64,000 nt of DNA from Phenylobacterium sp. SCN 70-31 (GCF_001724605.1 NZ_MEEX01000037.1:1-64000); one strand, 5' to 3'. Positions 22,450 to 30,718 are shown, counted from the stretch's first letter. Made by a program: numbers and translations. Notes: generated from the sequence alone by a model not told the origin.

Positions 22450-24261
22450 GTGTCGGACCTTCCGGACATTCCCGTCGATTCGGCCCTGGCGCGGCTGTTC
22501 CATCAGCCGCGCGCACGGGACGAGACCATCTGGTTCTCCCTGCCCGGGGGCTCCAAGCTGTTCGGCCAGGGCGACGCCTCGGACCGCCTCTTCGTGGTGC
22601 GTACGGGCCGGCTGGGCGCCTTCCGCCGCGACGAGGGCCAGGAGCCGCAGTTCCTGGGTGTCATCCGCCCCGGCGAGCCCGCCGGCGAGATGTCGCTGAT
22701 CGCCGGCATCCCGCACTCGGCCGACGTCTACGCCCTCCGGGACTCCGAGATCTTCGCGGTGCCAAAGTCGGCCTTCTTCGCGGCCTGCGACGCCGACGCT
22801 TCGGTGATGACCGAACTCGCCCGCCTGATGATCCTGCGCAGCCGCCAGAACGCCCGGCGCGGTCCGCCCGTGGGCGATCCCTCGGTGTTCGGCTTCATCC
22901 CCGTGGGGCGTCCCGGCCCCATGCGCCCGCTGGTGGAGCGGATCGAGCGCGAGATCGCCGCCCTCGGCTATGAGGTCACCACCATCGGCTCCGAGGCCGA
23001 ATCCGCGCCCACCGAATGGTTCTCGGAGGTGGAACGGGTCCACGACTTCGTCCTCTACGTGGCCGAGCGGGACGAACCGACCTGGGCCGCCTTCGTTCCG
23101 CGCCAGGTGGACCGCCTGCTCCGCGTGGGCCGCGGCGACAGGATGGCCGAGGAGGCCGCCTGTCCGCCCGGCGCCGCCACGCTGCAGGATCAGGGACTGG
23201 TCGACCTGCTGCTGATCCAACCTCCCGAGATCGAACGGCCCCGAGGCGCCGAGGCCTGGCTGGACGCCACCGCCGCCGCGCGGGTGTTCCATGCCCGCCG
23301 CGGTCACGCCGCCGACTTCGAGCGACTGGCCCGACTGCTGACGGGGCAGTCCGTGGGCCTGGTGCTATCGGGCGGGGGCGCCCGCGCCTACGCGCACGTG
23401 GGCGCCATCAATGCGCTGCGGGAACGCGGCGTCCCGATCGACTTCGTCGGGGGGTCGTCCATGGGCGCCATCGTCGGCGCGGGCCTGGCCATGGGCTGGG
23501 ACGCCAAGGAGATGAACCGACGCCTGCGCGAGGCCTTCGTGAACTCCAGTCCGCTGGACGACATCGCCCTGCCCCTGCTGGCCATGACCCACGGTGTGAA
23601 GGTCAGCGAGCGCCTGCACCACCACTTCGGGGACACCCAGATCGCCGACCTCTGGCTGCCGTTCTTCTGCCTGTCGTCCAACCTGACCACGGGCGCCTAC
23701 CAGCTCCACCGGCGCGGGGCTCTGGCCCAGGCCCTGCGGGCCACGATCTCGCTGCCCGGCGTCCTGCCGCCCGCGACCGACGGCCAGAACGTGCTGGTGG
23801 ACGGCGCCGTGATGAAGAACTTCCCGGCCGACATCATGCGCGCGGCTCAGCCCGGCCCCGTCGTCGGCGTGGACGTGACCACCGCGCGCAGCATCACCGC
23901 CAAGGACGTGGCCCGGCCCTCGTCGGTCTGGCGCTGGATCCGGTCGGGCCAGTGGCGCCTGGGGCCGCCCATCGTCTCGCTCCTGATGCGCACGGCGACG
24001 GTCTCGACCGGCCGCGACCTGGCCGCCGCCCGCGAGGCGACCGACGTGCTGATCCAGCCTGACGTGAGCGGCATCGAAATCCGCGACTGGGGCGCCTACG
24101 ACCTGGCGGTCGAGGCGGGCTATCGCGCGACGCTCGCGGCGCTCGACAAGCTCAGCCAGCCGGTCACGCAGCTTCGGCGCCGCCCCAGCCTGCGCGAACA
24201 ACAGGCGCAGGGCGCCACTCTGTCGCCCTTCATGGCCTCGGCCTACGCTGCGGCGGAATGA
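22450..24261 (+). CDS. Patatin-like phospholipase with cyclic nucleotide-binding domain (NTE/RssA type)
   Basis: 603 residues from GTG 22450. An N-terminal cNMP-binding fold (about 30-130: RLFVVRTGRLGAF, PGEPAGEMSLIAG) precedes a linker and a patatin domain from about residue 300. The latter has the oxyanion loop VLSGGGARAYAHVGAI, the nucleophile elbow GGSSMGAIVG and the catalytic Asp in VDGAVMKNFPAD. This layout matches bacterial neuropathy-target-esterase relatives, lysophospholipases at the membrane. Whether the sensor domain binds cAMP or another ligand is not known. Divergent from the crotonase gene, 65 bases between starts. Confidence 0.92.
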   Translation: MSDLPDIPVDSALARLFHQPRARDETIWFSLPGGSKLFGQGDASDRLFVVRTGRLGAFRRDEGQEPQFLGVIRPGEPAGEMSLIAGIPHSADVYALRDSEIFAVPKSAFFAACDADASVMTELARLMILRSRQNARRGPPVGDPSVFGFIPVGRPGPMRPLVERIEREIAALGYEVTTIGSEAESAPTEWFSEVERVHDFVLYVAERDEPTWAAFVPRQVDRLLRVGRGDRMAEEAACPPGAATLQDQGLVDLLLIQPPEIERPRGAEAWLDATAAARVFHARRGHAADFERLARLLTGQSVGLVLSGGGARAYAHVGAINALRERGVPIDFVGGSSMGAIVGAGLAMGWDAKEMNRRLREAFVNSSPLDDIALPLLAMTHGVKVSERLHHHFGDTQIADLWLPFFCLSSNLTTGAYQLHRRGALAQALRATISLPGVLPPATDGQNVLVDGAVMKNFPADIMRAAQPGPVVGVDVTTARSITAKDVARPSSVWRWIRSGQWRLGPPIVSLLMRTATVSTGRDLAAAREATDVLIQPDVSGIEIRDWGAYDLAVEAGYRATLAALDKLSQPVTQLRRRPSLREQQAQGATLSPFMASAYAAAE

Positions 24262-24316
24262 GCCCTTTGCAGACGGCGGCGACGCGGCCCATATTCAGGG
24301 TGTTCGTTCAACAACT

Positions 24317-24333
24317 GAAAGGAGGTGATCCAG
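24317..24333 (+). promoter_or_regulatory. Extended Shine-Dalgarno, 17-base complement of the 16S rRNA 3' end
   Basis: GAAAGGAGGTGATCCAG is a perfect reverse complement of the usual bacterial 16S rRNA 3' terminus (CTGGATCACCTCCTTTC). It extends well beyond the usual 4-6 base core into bases that form rRNA helix 45. It precedes the GTG of the 22-codon ORF with GGAGG 7 bases before the GTG. Confidence 0.75.
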
Positions 24334-24401
24334 TGTCTCATAGCTCCAACCGCCAAGCGGTGACCGTGACCTGGACCTCCGTGAACGGGGTTCGCGCCTA
24401 G
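24333..24401 (+). CDS. Putative 22-residue small protein with an extreme ribosome-binding site
   Basis: GTG at 24333 opens a 22-codon frame that begins MSHSSNRQ and ends SVNGVRA before TAG (24399-24401). A perfect ribosome-binding site sits at ideal spacing and a strong terminator hairpin (24448-24477) follows 47 bases later, so the ORF forms a complete small transcription unit in the 143-base gap between the patatin gene and the histidine-kinase gene. The peptide is polar with a Val/Thr/Trp core (AVTVTWTSV) and no membrane segment. Family and function not recognised; it could be a real small protein, a leader peptide, or an rRNA-binding decoy. Confidence 0.6.
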   Translation: MSHSSNRQAVTVTWTSVNGVRA

Positions 24402-24404
24402 TCC

Positions 24405-26747
24405 TTACGACGGCAGGTCGCGCGCCGCCTTAGCGGTCCGACTATGGAAAGCCCGCCCCAGCAATGGGGCGGGCTTTCGCTGTTCAGGAGGCTCGCAGCC
24501 GGTGGATGGCGCCGTGTCGGCCGCCATCAGCAGCACGCGCAGGAGAGCCCCCACGAACTCGTCGGGCTTGAAGGGCTTCGAGACGAAATCGTCCATCCCG
24601 GCCGCCCGGCAGGCCTCTTCGTCGCTCTTCATGGCGTTGGCGGTCATGGCGACGATGGGAATCCGGCCCGCAGCGCCCGGCAGCTCGCGGATGCGCCGCG
24701 TGGCCTCCAGGCCGTCCATCACCGGCATGTGGACGTCCATCAGCACGACGTCGAAGCCGCCCCGCGCCACCGCCTCTATCGCCTGGGCGCCGTCCGAGAC
24801 ACGCTCGGCGGCGAGGCCGACGTGCCGGAGGATCTCCCCGGCCAGCAGGGCGTTGACCTCGTTGTCCTCGACCAGCAGGACCCTGGCGTGCCCCGCAGGC
24901 TCGGCGTCCTGGAACGGCGTGTCTTCGACCCGCGTCGCCGGTTCGCCACCCGCCTCCAGCTCCACCTCGAACCAGAAGACCGCGCCGCCGCCGTCGCGGT
25001 CGGCCACACCGATGCGCCCGCCCATCAGTTCCACGAGCTGGCGCGAGATCGCCAGGCCCAGGCCCGTGCCGCCGAACCGGCGGGTCGTCGAGCTGTCGGC
25101 CTGCTGGAAGTTGCGGAACAGCTTTCGCTTCTGCTCGGGGGTCACGCCGATGCCGCTGTCGCGCACCTCCACGCGGACGCGCCGACGGCTCTCACCGGCC
25201 GGCTCGGCCTGGACATCGATGTCCACGCGGCCGTGCTCGGTGAACTTCACCCCGTTGGACGCCAGGTTCAGAAGGATCTGGCGCAGCCGGGTGGGATCGC
25301 CCTTCAGCGGCAGGCGCGCCTCGCCCCCCACCTGGCAAGCCACCGCCACGCCCTTGTCCGTCGCCTGGGGTGTCAGCAGCTCCACCACGCCCTCCACGAG
25401 GTGGAGGAGGCTGAAGTCGATGGCCTCCAGTTCGACACGGCCCGCCTCCAGCTTCGAGATATCCAGGATGTCGTCGATGATGACCATGAGGGCGTCGGCG
25501 GAACTGCGGGCCGCCTCGGCGTAGCGCCGCTGCTGCGGGGTCAGCGGCGTCCGCAGCAGAAGCTCGTTCATCCCGATCACGCCGTTCATCGGCGTTCGGA
25601 TCTCGTGGCTCATGTTGGCCAGGAACTGGCTTTTGGCGCGGTTCGCCGCCTCGGCCTCGTCCCGCGCGCGGAACAGGGCCTGTTCGGCCTGTTTCCGGGC
25701 CGTGATGTCCTGGAGCGCGCCGATCACCCGCAGCGGAGCGCCGTCGTCGCCTTCGATCACTCGCAACCTGCCGGTGGCCCAGACCTCGACGCCGTCGCCA
25801 CGCGCGATCCGGTATTCGGGCGCGAAGGGTTCGCCGTCCTGAACGTGCCGCCGCCAGGCCTCTTTCACCATGCGCCGGTCGCGGGGATCGATGGTGACGT
25901 ACACGTCGTCGGCCAGATCCTCGAAGGTCTTGGGCGTCGAGAAGAACGTGTCCTCCGCGCCGGCCTTCACCAGTTCGCCGCGGACGTAATCCAGCTCGAA
26001 GATGTGGAGTCCCGCCATGCCCAGCGCGAGGTTCAGGCGTTCCTCCGAGCGGACCGTCCGATCCAGAGCGCTCTCGGCTCGGAGCTCGGCCTCTTCCGAG
26101 CGCTGCAACGCCGACCGCAGTTCGCGCATCGCGGCCTGAACCTGAGCACGGTCCTGGGCGGCGCCATCGATGATGCGCCGCGTCGCCACGATGATCAGGG
26201 CGCAGGTCAGGACGGCCGAGAGCGCGCTCAGCGCCACGCCGAGACCGGCCAAGCCGGACAGGTCGGACCCGGCCGCCACGAGGACGCCGATGAGAACCGG
26301 CGCGGCCGTGGCGATCCAGACGCCGCGCGACATCCAGCCCACGGCGCTCGCCATCGCCAGCAGCGTCGACGACGCCATCGCCAGGAAGGCCCAGGAAGCC
26401 GCCGACGGCGCCGCCCACACCGTCGCGACGGGCGCGGCCATCCACACCGCCGTCCGCAGCGCGCAGACGGCAGACACGCGGGCGAGGCCCGGCCCCTGCG
26501 GAGCCGCCTCCGCACCTGGAATCCAGCGCCGGTAAAGCGCCTGGAGACCCGCGTCGAGGCCGAACGAAACCACCGCCCAGACCAGCGCGAACAAGGGCGA
26601 TCCCAGCAACGCGGCGGCGCCGGCGGTCAGGCCGTTGAAGACCACCCAGAGCGGCCAGGGTTGCAGCAGGCCGACAAGCGTCGTCCGGTACGCGGACGGC
26701 GTATCCTCGCCGGTGATCTCCAGCACGGGGTCCTGAGCTTCCAGCAC
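24405..26747 (-). CDS. Hybrid sensor histidine kinase (membrane sensor-PAS-HisKA-HATPase-receiver)
   Basis: 780 residues from GTG 26747. Several hydrophobic helices fill residues 25 to about 190, then a coiled coil, a PAS domain (about 235-360, ending VIGALQDITARKQAE), HisKA with FLANMSHEIRTPMNGVIG (phosphoacceptor His), HATPase with NLASNGVKFTEHG and GTGLGLAISRQLVELMGG, and a C-terminal receiver with LLVEDNEVNALLA, LMDVHMPVMDG and SKP. Signal and partner unknown. A second in-frame GTG lies 21 bases downstream in a duplicated ribosome-site/start module. The last 25 or so codons after the receiver run through a terminator-like hairpin (24448-24477), so the true 3' end is odd. Confidence 0.93.
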   Translation of the reverse strand: MLEAQDPVLEITGEDTPSAYRTTLVGLLQPWPLWVVFNGLTAGAAALLGSPLFALVWAVVSFGLDAGLQALYRRWIPGAEAAPQGPGLARVSAVCALRTAVWMAAPVATVWAAPSAASWAFLAMASSTLLAMASAVGWMSRGVWIATAAPVLIGVLVAAGSDLSGLAGLGVALSALSAVLTCALIIVATRRIIDGAAQDRAQVQAAMRELRSALQRSEEAELRAESALDRTVRSEERLNLALGMAGLHIFELDYVRGELVKAGAEDTFFSTPKTFEDLADDVYVTIDPRDRRMVKEAWRRHVQDGEPFAPEYRIARGDGVEVWATGRLRVIEGDDGAPLRVIGALQDITARKQAEQALFRARDEAEAANRAKSQFLANMSHEIRTPMNGVIGMNELLLRTPLTPQQRRYAEAARSSADALMVIIDDILDISKLEAGRVELEAIDFSLLHLVEGVVELLTPQATDKGVAVACQVGGEARLPLKGDPTRLRQILLNLASNGVKFTEHGRVDIDVQAEPAGESRRRVRVEVRDSGIGVTPEQKRKLFRNFQQADSSTTRRFGGTGLGLAISRQLVELMGGRIGVADRDGGGAVFWFEVELEAGGEPATRVEDTPFQDAEPAGHARVLLVEDNEVNALLAGEILRHVGLAAERVSDGAQAIEAVARGGFDVVLMDVHMPVMDGLEATRRIRELPGAAGRIPIVAMTANAMKSDEEACRAAGMDDFVSKPFKPDEFVGALLRVLLMAADTAPSTGCEPPEQRKPAPLLGRAFHSRTAKAARDLPS
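24448..24477 (+). terminator. Bidirectional terminator hairpin
   Basis: A perfect 12-base stem AAAGCCCGCCCC / GGGGCGGGCTTT with AGCAAT loop. On the plus strand it follows the 22-codon ORF; on the minus strand it lies inside the 3' end of the kinase reading frame. The terminal A:T pairs supply a short T tract in either direction. Confidence 0.7.
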
Positions 26748-26932
26748 GGGGTCCTTATGGCGGCGAGCGTGGCTGTGGCGCTCTCCACCATTTCACGAAT
26801 ACCTTAAGGGCCAGCGCACGCCTGAGCTGTAGCGTGAGGCGCATCGTCGCAGGTAACGCCGGTCTTCGACTTCCGCATCGCTTTACCTGCCAGGTCATGG
26901 ACCCGCCTCGCGCCGCCGCTAAGGTCGAACGC

Positions 26933-27748
26933 ATGACCCCAGCCTTCAAACACGTCGGCGAACACCTGCGCATCTGGCGGACCCGCCGGCGGATGAGCCA
27001 GATGGACCTGGCCCTGGAAGCCGACGTCTCGACCCGCCACCTCAGTTTCGTGGAGACCGGCCGCGCCCAGCCCAGCCGGGAGATGCTTCTCCACCTCGCC
27101 GAGCAGCTCGACATCCCGCTTCGCGAGCGGAACGTCGTCCTGGTCGCAGCGGGGTATGCGCCCATGTTTCCCGAACGCCGCCTCGACGATCCGCATCTGA
27201 CCGCCGCCCGCCGCGCGGTGGACGTCATCCTGAAGGCGCACGAACCCTATCCGGCCCTGGTCGTGGACCTGCGCTGGAATCTGGTGGCGGCGAACGCGGC
27301 GGTCGAGCCGCTGCTGGCGGGGGTGGCGCCCGAACTCCTGGCCGGGCAGCCCAACGTCATGCGCCTCTCGTTGCACCCCGACGGCCTGGCCCCGCGCATC
27401 GCCAACCTCGGCGAATGGCGCGCCCACGCCCTGGAGCGGCTCCGGCGGCAGGTGGAGCTGACCGCCGATCCCGGCCTTGCGGACCTGATCGAGGAAATCC
27501 GGAGCTATCCCCAGCCGCCGGCGCCCGACCGCCGGCCAGAGGACTACGGCGACGTGGCGATCCCGTTCCAGCTCATGGCGGGCGACACCCTGCTGTCGTT
27601 CCTCGGCACGACGACGGTCTTCGGCACGCCCGTGGACATCACCCTTTCGGAACTGACGCTGGAGACCTTCTTCCCCGCCGACGCCGCGACGGCGGACGCC
27701 CTGCGCGCGGCGCACGACGCCCGGCTTTCGGCCGCAGGAGCCCTATAG
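26933..27748 (+). CDS. XRE-family regulator with MmyB-like ligand domain
   Basis: 271 residues. An N-terminal helix-turn-helix (about 8-65: RRMSQMDLALEADVSTRHLSFVETGRAQPSREML in parts) is followed by the MmyB-like domain (DPHLTAARRAVDVILKAHEPYPALVVD, WNLVAANAAVEPLL, and TPVDITLSELTLETFFPAD near the end). These regulators often bind a fatty acid or similar ligand and control a neighbouring gene, but no obvious target is next to it. ATG 26933 matches family starts (MTPAFKHVGEHLRIWR). Its stop overlaps the neighbourhood of the convergent lipoprotein stop by 6 bases. Confidence 0.9.
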   Translation: MTPAFKHVGEHLRIWRTRRRMSQMDLALEADVSTRHLSFVETGRAQPSREMLLHLAEQLDIPLRERNVVLVAAGYAPMFPERRLDDPHLTAARRAVDVILKAHEPYPALVVDLRWNLVAANAAVEPLLAGVAPELLAGQPNVMRLSLHPDGLAPRIANLGEWRAHALERLRRQVELTADPGLADLIEEIRSYPQPPAPDRRPEDYGDVAIPFQLMAGDTLLSFLGTTTVFGTPVDITLSELTLETFFPADAATADALRAAHDARLSAAGAL

Positions 27749-28153
27749 CGTGACGCAGGTCGGCGGCGGCAGCACGACAGCGGCTTCCTGCCGGAACCGG
27801 GCCTTGTAGGCCGTCCGGACGGCCTCGACCTCGGCCGTCGGGTCGCCGCGCGACGGCAGGGCGATCAGCACGACCTTGCGCGCCTCACGCATCAGGCGAT
27901 CCTCGGTGCCCGTCCACTGGCCGCCGCCCCTCACGACGGTCACTCCGTCCGGGAAGCGGGGCCTGACCTCGTCGTCCACGAAACGTTGCAGGTCGGCTTC
28001 GCCCACCCGGGCCGGCGGCTTCACGGCCAGGAAGACCTGGGCCGTCCGGAGCTGGGACTGCCCGTCGGGGCACGCGGACGACAGCATCACGGCGCGGGGG
28101 CTGGCGCACCCCGCCGACGCCGCGATCGCCAGTGCGGCCAGAGCGATCCTCAT
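27743..28153 (-). CDS. DUF3574 lipoprotein
   Basis: 136 residues. Lipoprotein signal with lipobox SAGCAS (Cys16). The mature part contains DLQRFVDDEVRPRFPDGVTVVRGGGQW, the diagnostic DUF3574 segment, and ends with Cys in PPPTCVTL. Function unknown; located at the cell envelope. Its ATG overlaps the isovaleryl-CoA dehydrogenase stop by ATGA, so it is translationally coupled to that gene. Confidence 0.85.
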   Translation of the reverse strand: MRIALAALAIAASAGCASPRAVMLSSACPDGQSQLRTAQVFLAVKPPARVGEADLQRFVDDEVRPRFPDGVTVVRGGGQWTGTEDRLMREARKVVLIALPSRGDPTAEVEAVRTAYKARFRQEAAVVLPPPTCVTL

Positions 28154-29316
28154 CCGCCCAAGAGCTCCCGGCCGATGAGGAACCGGCGGATCTCGTTGGT
28201 TCCGGCGCCGATGTCATAGAGCTTGGCGTCGCGCAGCAGCCGCTCGACCGGATACTCCCGGGTATAGCCCGCGCCGCCCAGCGCCTGGATCGCCTCCAGC
28301 GCCACCTTCACCGCGTTCTCGCTGGCCATCAGGATCGCCCCCGCCGCATCGAACCGCGTCGTCCGGCCGGCGTCGCAGGCCCGGGCGACGGCGTAGACGT
28401 AGGCCCGCGCGGAGTTGAGCGCCACATACATGTCGGCCACCTTGCCCTGCATGAGCTGGAAACTGCCGATCGGCTTTCCGAACTGCTTCCGCTCGCGCAC
28501 ATAGGGCAGCACCACATCCAGGCAGGCCTGCATGATCCCCAGCGGGCCCGCCGCCAGCACCGTGCGCTCGTAGTCGAGGCCGCTCATCAGCACGCCGGCC
28601 CCGCCGCCGACCGGCCCCATGACGTTTTCCTCCGGCACCTCGCAGTCCTCGAACACCAGTTCGGCGGTGTCCGAGCCGCGCATGCCCATCTTGTCCAGCT
28701 TCTGCGAGACGCTGAACCCCTTCATGCCCTTCTCGACGAGGAAGGTGGTGATCCCGCGCGAGGCGCCTTCCGGATCGGTCTTGGCGTAGACCACGAGGGT
28801 GTCGGCGTGCGGCGCGTTGGTGATCCAGAACTTGGTCCCGTTCAGGACGTAGCGGCCCCCCTTCCGGTCGGCCCGCAGGCGCATGGAGACCACGTCCGAG
28901 CCCGCCCCCGCCTCGCTCATGGCCAGGGAGCCGACATGTTCGCCCGAGATGAGTTTGGGCAGATAGCGCGCCTTCTGCTCCGGCGTGCCCCAGCGCCGGA
29001 TCTGGTTCACGCACAGGTTCGAGTGGGCGCCGTAGCTCAGGCCCACCGAGGCCGACGCCCGGGACACCTCCTCCATCGCCACCACATGTTCGAGATAGCC
29101 AAGGCCCAGGCCGCCGAACGCCTCCTCCACCGTGATCCCGTGCAGGCCCAGTTCGCCCATCTGCGGCCACAGGGTGCGAGGAAAGGTGTTGGTGGCGTCG
29201 ATCTCGGCCGCCAGCGGCGCGATGCGATCCGCCGCGAAACGCGCCGTGGTGTCGCGGATGGCGTCGGCGGCCTCGCCCAGGCCGAAATCCATCGCAGGTC
29301 CGTGGTTCGCGATCAT
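28150..29316 (-). CDS. liuA: Isovaleryl-CoA dehydrogenase
   Basis: 388 residues, an acyl-CoA dehydrogenase with the isovaleryl-type active site. The catalytic Glu lies in GLDYERTVLAAGPLG, which is the IVD position rather than the C-terminal position used by most family members. FAD-binding segments are AMSEAGAGSDV and KFWITNAPHAD, and the C-terminal part has IQALGGAGYTREYPVERLLRDAKLYDIGAGTNEI in order. It oxidises isovaleryl-CoA to 3-methylcrotonyl-CoA in leucine breakdown, passing electrons to ETF. ATG 29316 gives MIANHGPAMDFGLG; the inner Met is also possible. Confidence 0.93.
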   Translation of the reverse strand: MIANHGPAMDFGLGEAADAIRDTTARFAADRIAPLAAEIDATNTFPRTLWPQMGELGLHGITVEEAFGGLGLGYLEHVVAMEEVSRASASVGLSYGAHSNLCVNQIRRWGTPEQKARYLPKLISGEHVGSLAMSEAGAGSDVVSMRLRADRKGGRYVLNGTKFWITNAPHADTLVVYAKTDPEGASRGITTFLVEKGMKGFSVSQKLDKMGMRGSDTAELVFEDCEVPEENVMGPVGGGAGVLMSGLDYERTVLAAGPLGIMQACLDVVLPYVRERKQFGKPIGSFQLMQGKVADMYVALNSARAYVYAVARACDAGRTTRFDAAGAILMASENAVKVALEAIQALGGAGYTREYPVERLLRDAKLYDIGAGTNEIRRFLIGRELLGG

Positions 29317-29353
29317 GGCGGCTGGTTAGCACGCCCCGCGCCGCGCCGCGACG

Positions 29354-30637
29354 TCAGTCCCGTTCGGCCTCGCGTCCCAGCCGCTGCAACAGGCGGAAGA
29401 CGGCTACCGCCACGAAGCCTACGCCCGCCAGACCCGCCGACCAGGCGACCATCCGCGGGGTGACGACACCCCCCACGTCGCCACGCCAGTTCAGGCCCCA
29501 GAACAGGCCGAATCCGAAGAAGGCCAGCCCCAGGAGCGCCAGGAGCAGATCCAGCGCCAGGGAGGGTTCCTTCGGTCGCGGCGCAGGCCGCGGCCGCGCC
29601 GGAATGAACTCGGACGGCCCGACCTCCAGATTCACCAGGGGCGCATCCAGGACGTCCGCGAACGCAGCCCCCTGGGGAGCCCGCGGGATGTCCAGCTCGG
29701 CGTCGGCGGCCGTTTCGAACCTCGGCGGCTCCCGGCGAGGCTCGAGAGCGGGTCCCGTGTCGGAGCCGGGTTCGGTTGCGGGTTCGAGCCCTGGTTCGGG
29801 AAAGGACCCGAACGGCGGCGCGAGATCGGCCTCAGGACGCGGCTCGCCCTCGGGCGTCCCGGCATCCGCCGCGCCACCCTTGGCCTCGGTCTCCGCGGCG
29901 GCCTCGGGCTCGCGTCCAGGATCGGCGAAGATGCTCTCCAGGCGCGATGTCACCGCCTCGGCCGCGGCCGTGACCGCCGCGACGGGTTCGGAGATCAGGT
30001 CCGGCGGCGGCTCGGCCGGAATCCCGGGCTCGTCCGTCGCGGCCGGTTCGCGTCGCAGCGAGACCTTGTCGCCCTCGAAGCTGGCTTCGACGGTCACAGG
30101 GCGGCGCACGGGCACCAGATCGAGGGCGTCCAGGTCGATGGCCGGACGCAGCACCGACGAGGGCGCAGCCGCCCACCCGCCGTCGTCCGGCGTCAGGAAC
30201 AGCGCCTTCTCATGGGCGCGCCGCCGGACCAGCGCGTCCAGCACGATCCGCTCGCCCTCGAAGTCGGTCTTTCGCCACAGCTCCATGGCGCAGCCGGCCT
30301 GGACCATGGCGCCGGCGTTCAGGCGCTTCAGCACCTGGCTGCGCCGGAAATTGTCCAGGCCGATGTTGAAGGCGAAGCTGCAGAGCGCATCGAACTGGTT
30401 CTGGCCGATCGGCGCGTACAGGGTCTCGTTGACGGCGTGCTGCACCGCGATCAGGTCGTAGACCAGCAACGCCTCGGCGTCCGGCTCCGAGACCTCGGCC
30501 CCCTCGCGCGCGGTCAGGGTATGCCCGTAGCCGATCGTCCAGCGGCCATCGGGCAGCTGGGCGGCGTGTCGGCGGTAGCCTTCGAACCGCTTGATCAGTT
30601 CGATGGCCGCCCGGGAAACGCGGTGGCGCGAGAGCAT
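29354..30637 (-). CDS. spmX: SpmX: muramidase-like polarity factor (stalked-pole DivJ recruiter)
   Basis: 427 residues. A GH24 lysozyme-like domain (1 to about 150: SRAAIELIKRFEGYRR, GRWTIGYGHTLTA, QFDALCSFAFNIGL) is followed by a long Pro/Glu-rich intermediate region (about 170-355) and two C-terminal membrane helices (LALDLLLALLGLAFFGFGLFW and a second at about 395-415). This architecture is SpmX of Caulobacterales, which recruits and activates DivJ at the stalked pole. Glu19 and Thr34 of the T4-lysozyme triad are kept, but the Asp position is Leu28, the replacement known from SpmX. ATG 30637 has GGGGAG just upstream; a longer frame is not supported. Confidence 0.93.
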   Translation of the reverse strand: MLSRHRVSRAAIELIKRFEGYRRHAAQLPDGRWTIGYGHTLTAREGAEVSEPDAEALLVYDLIAVQHAVNETLYAPIGQNQFDALCSFAFNIGLDNFRRSQVLKRLNAGAMVQAGCAMELWRKTDFEGERIVLDALVRRRAHEKALFLTPDDGGWAAAPSSVLRPAIDLDALDLVPVRRPVTVEASFEGDKVSLRREPAATDEPGIPAEPPPDLISEPVAAVTAAAEAVTSRLESIFADPGREPEAAAETEAKGGAADAGTPEGEPRPEADLAPPFGSFPEPGLEPATEPGSDTGPALEPRREPPRFETAADAELDIPRAPQGAAFADVLDAPLVNLEVGPSEFIPARPRPAPRPKEPSLALDLLLALLGLAFFGFGLFWGLNWRGDVGGVVTPRMVAWSAGLAGVGFVAVAVFRLLQRLGREAERD

Positions 30638-30703
30638 GGCTCCCCAATAACTCCCCAGTCGTCCCAATTCGGCACAGGCGCGCGGCGCCCCAGGACCTCC
30701 GGC

Positions 30704-30718
30704 GCAAACCTGACGCCA
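30704..30718 (-). promoter_or_regulatory. Candidate sigma-54 promoter of spmX
   Basis: Read on the minus strand, TGGCGTCAGGTTTGC matches TGGC-N7-TTGC, with the essential GG and GC dinucleotides 10 bases apart. Transcription would begin at about 30692, leaving a leader of about 55 bases before the spmX ATG. In Caulobacter crescentus spmX is activated by TacA, a sigma-54 activator, so position and type both fit. Confidence 0.7.

Noticed and set aside
19979..22699. Very long plus-strand frame over mipZ, panC, DUF1489 and the crotonase
   Set aside because: It is a composition shadow: Arg/Pro-rich, and the real genes in other frames carry clear motifs.
29354..30637. Prophage endolysin
   Set aside because: Two C-terminal membrane helices, the Leu at the catalytic Asp position and a sigma-54 promoter identify SpmX; no phage genes are nearby.
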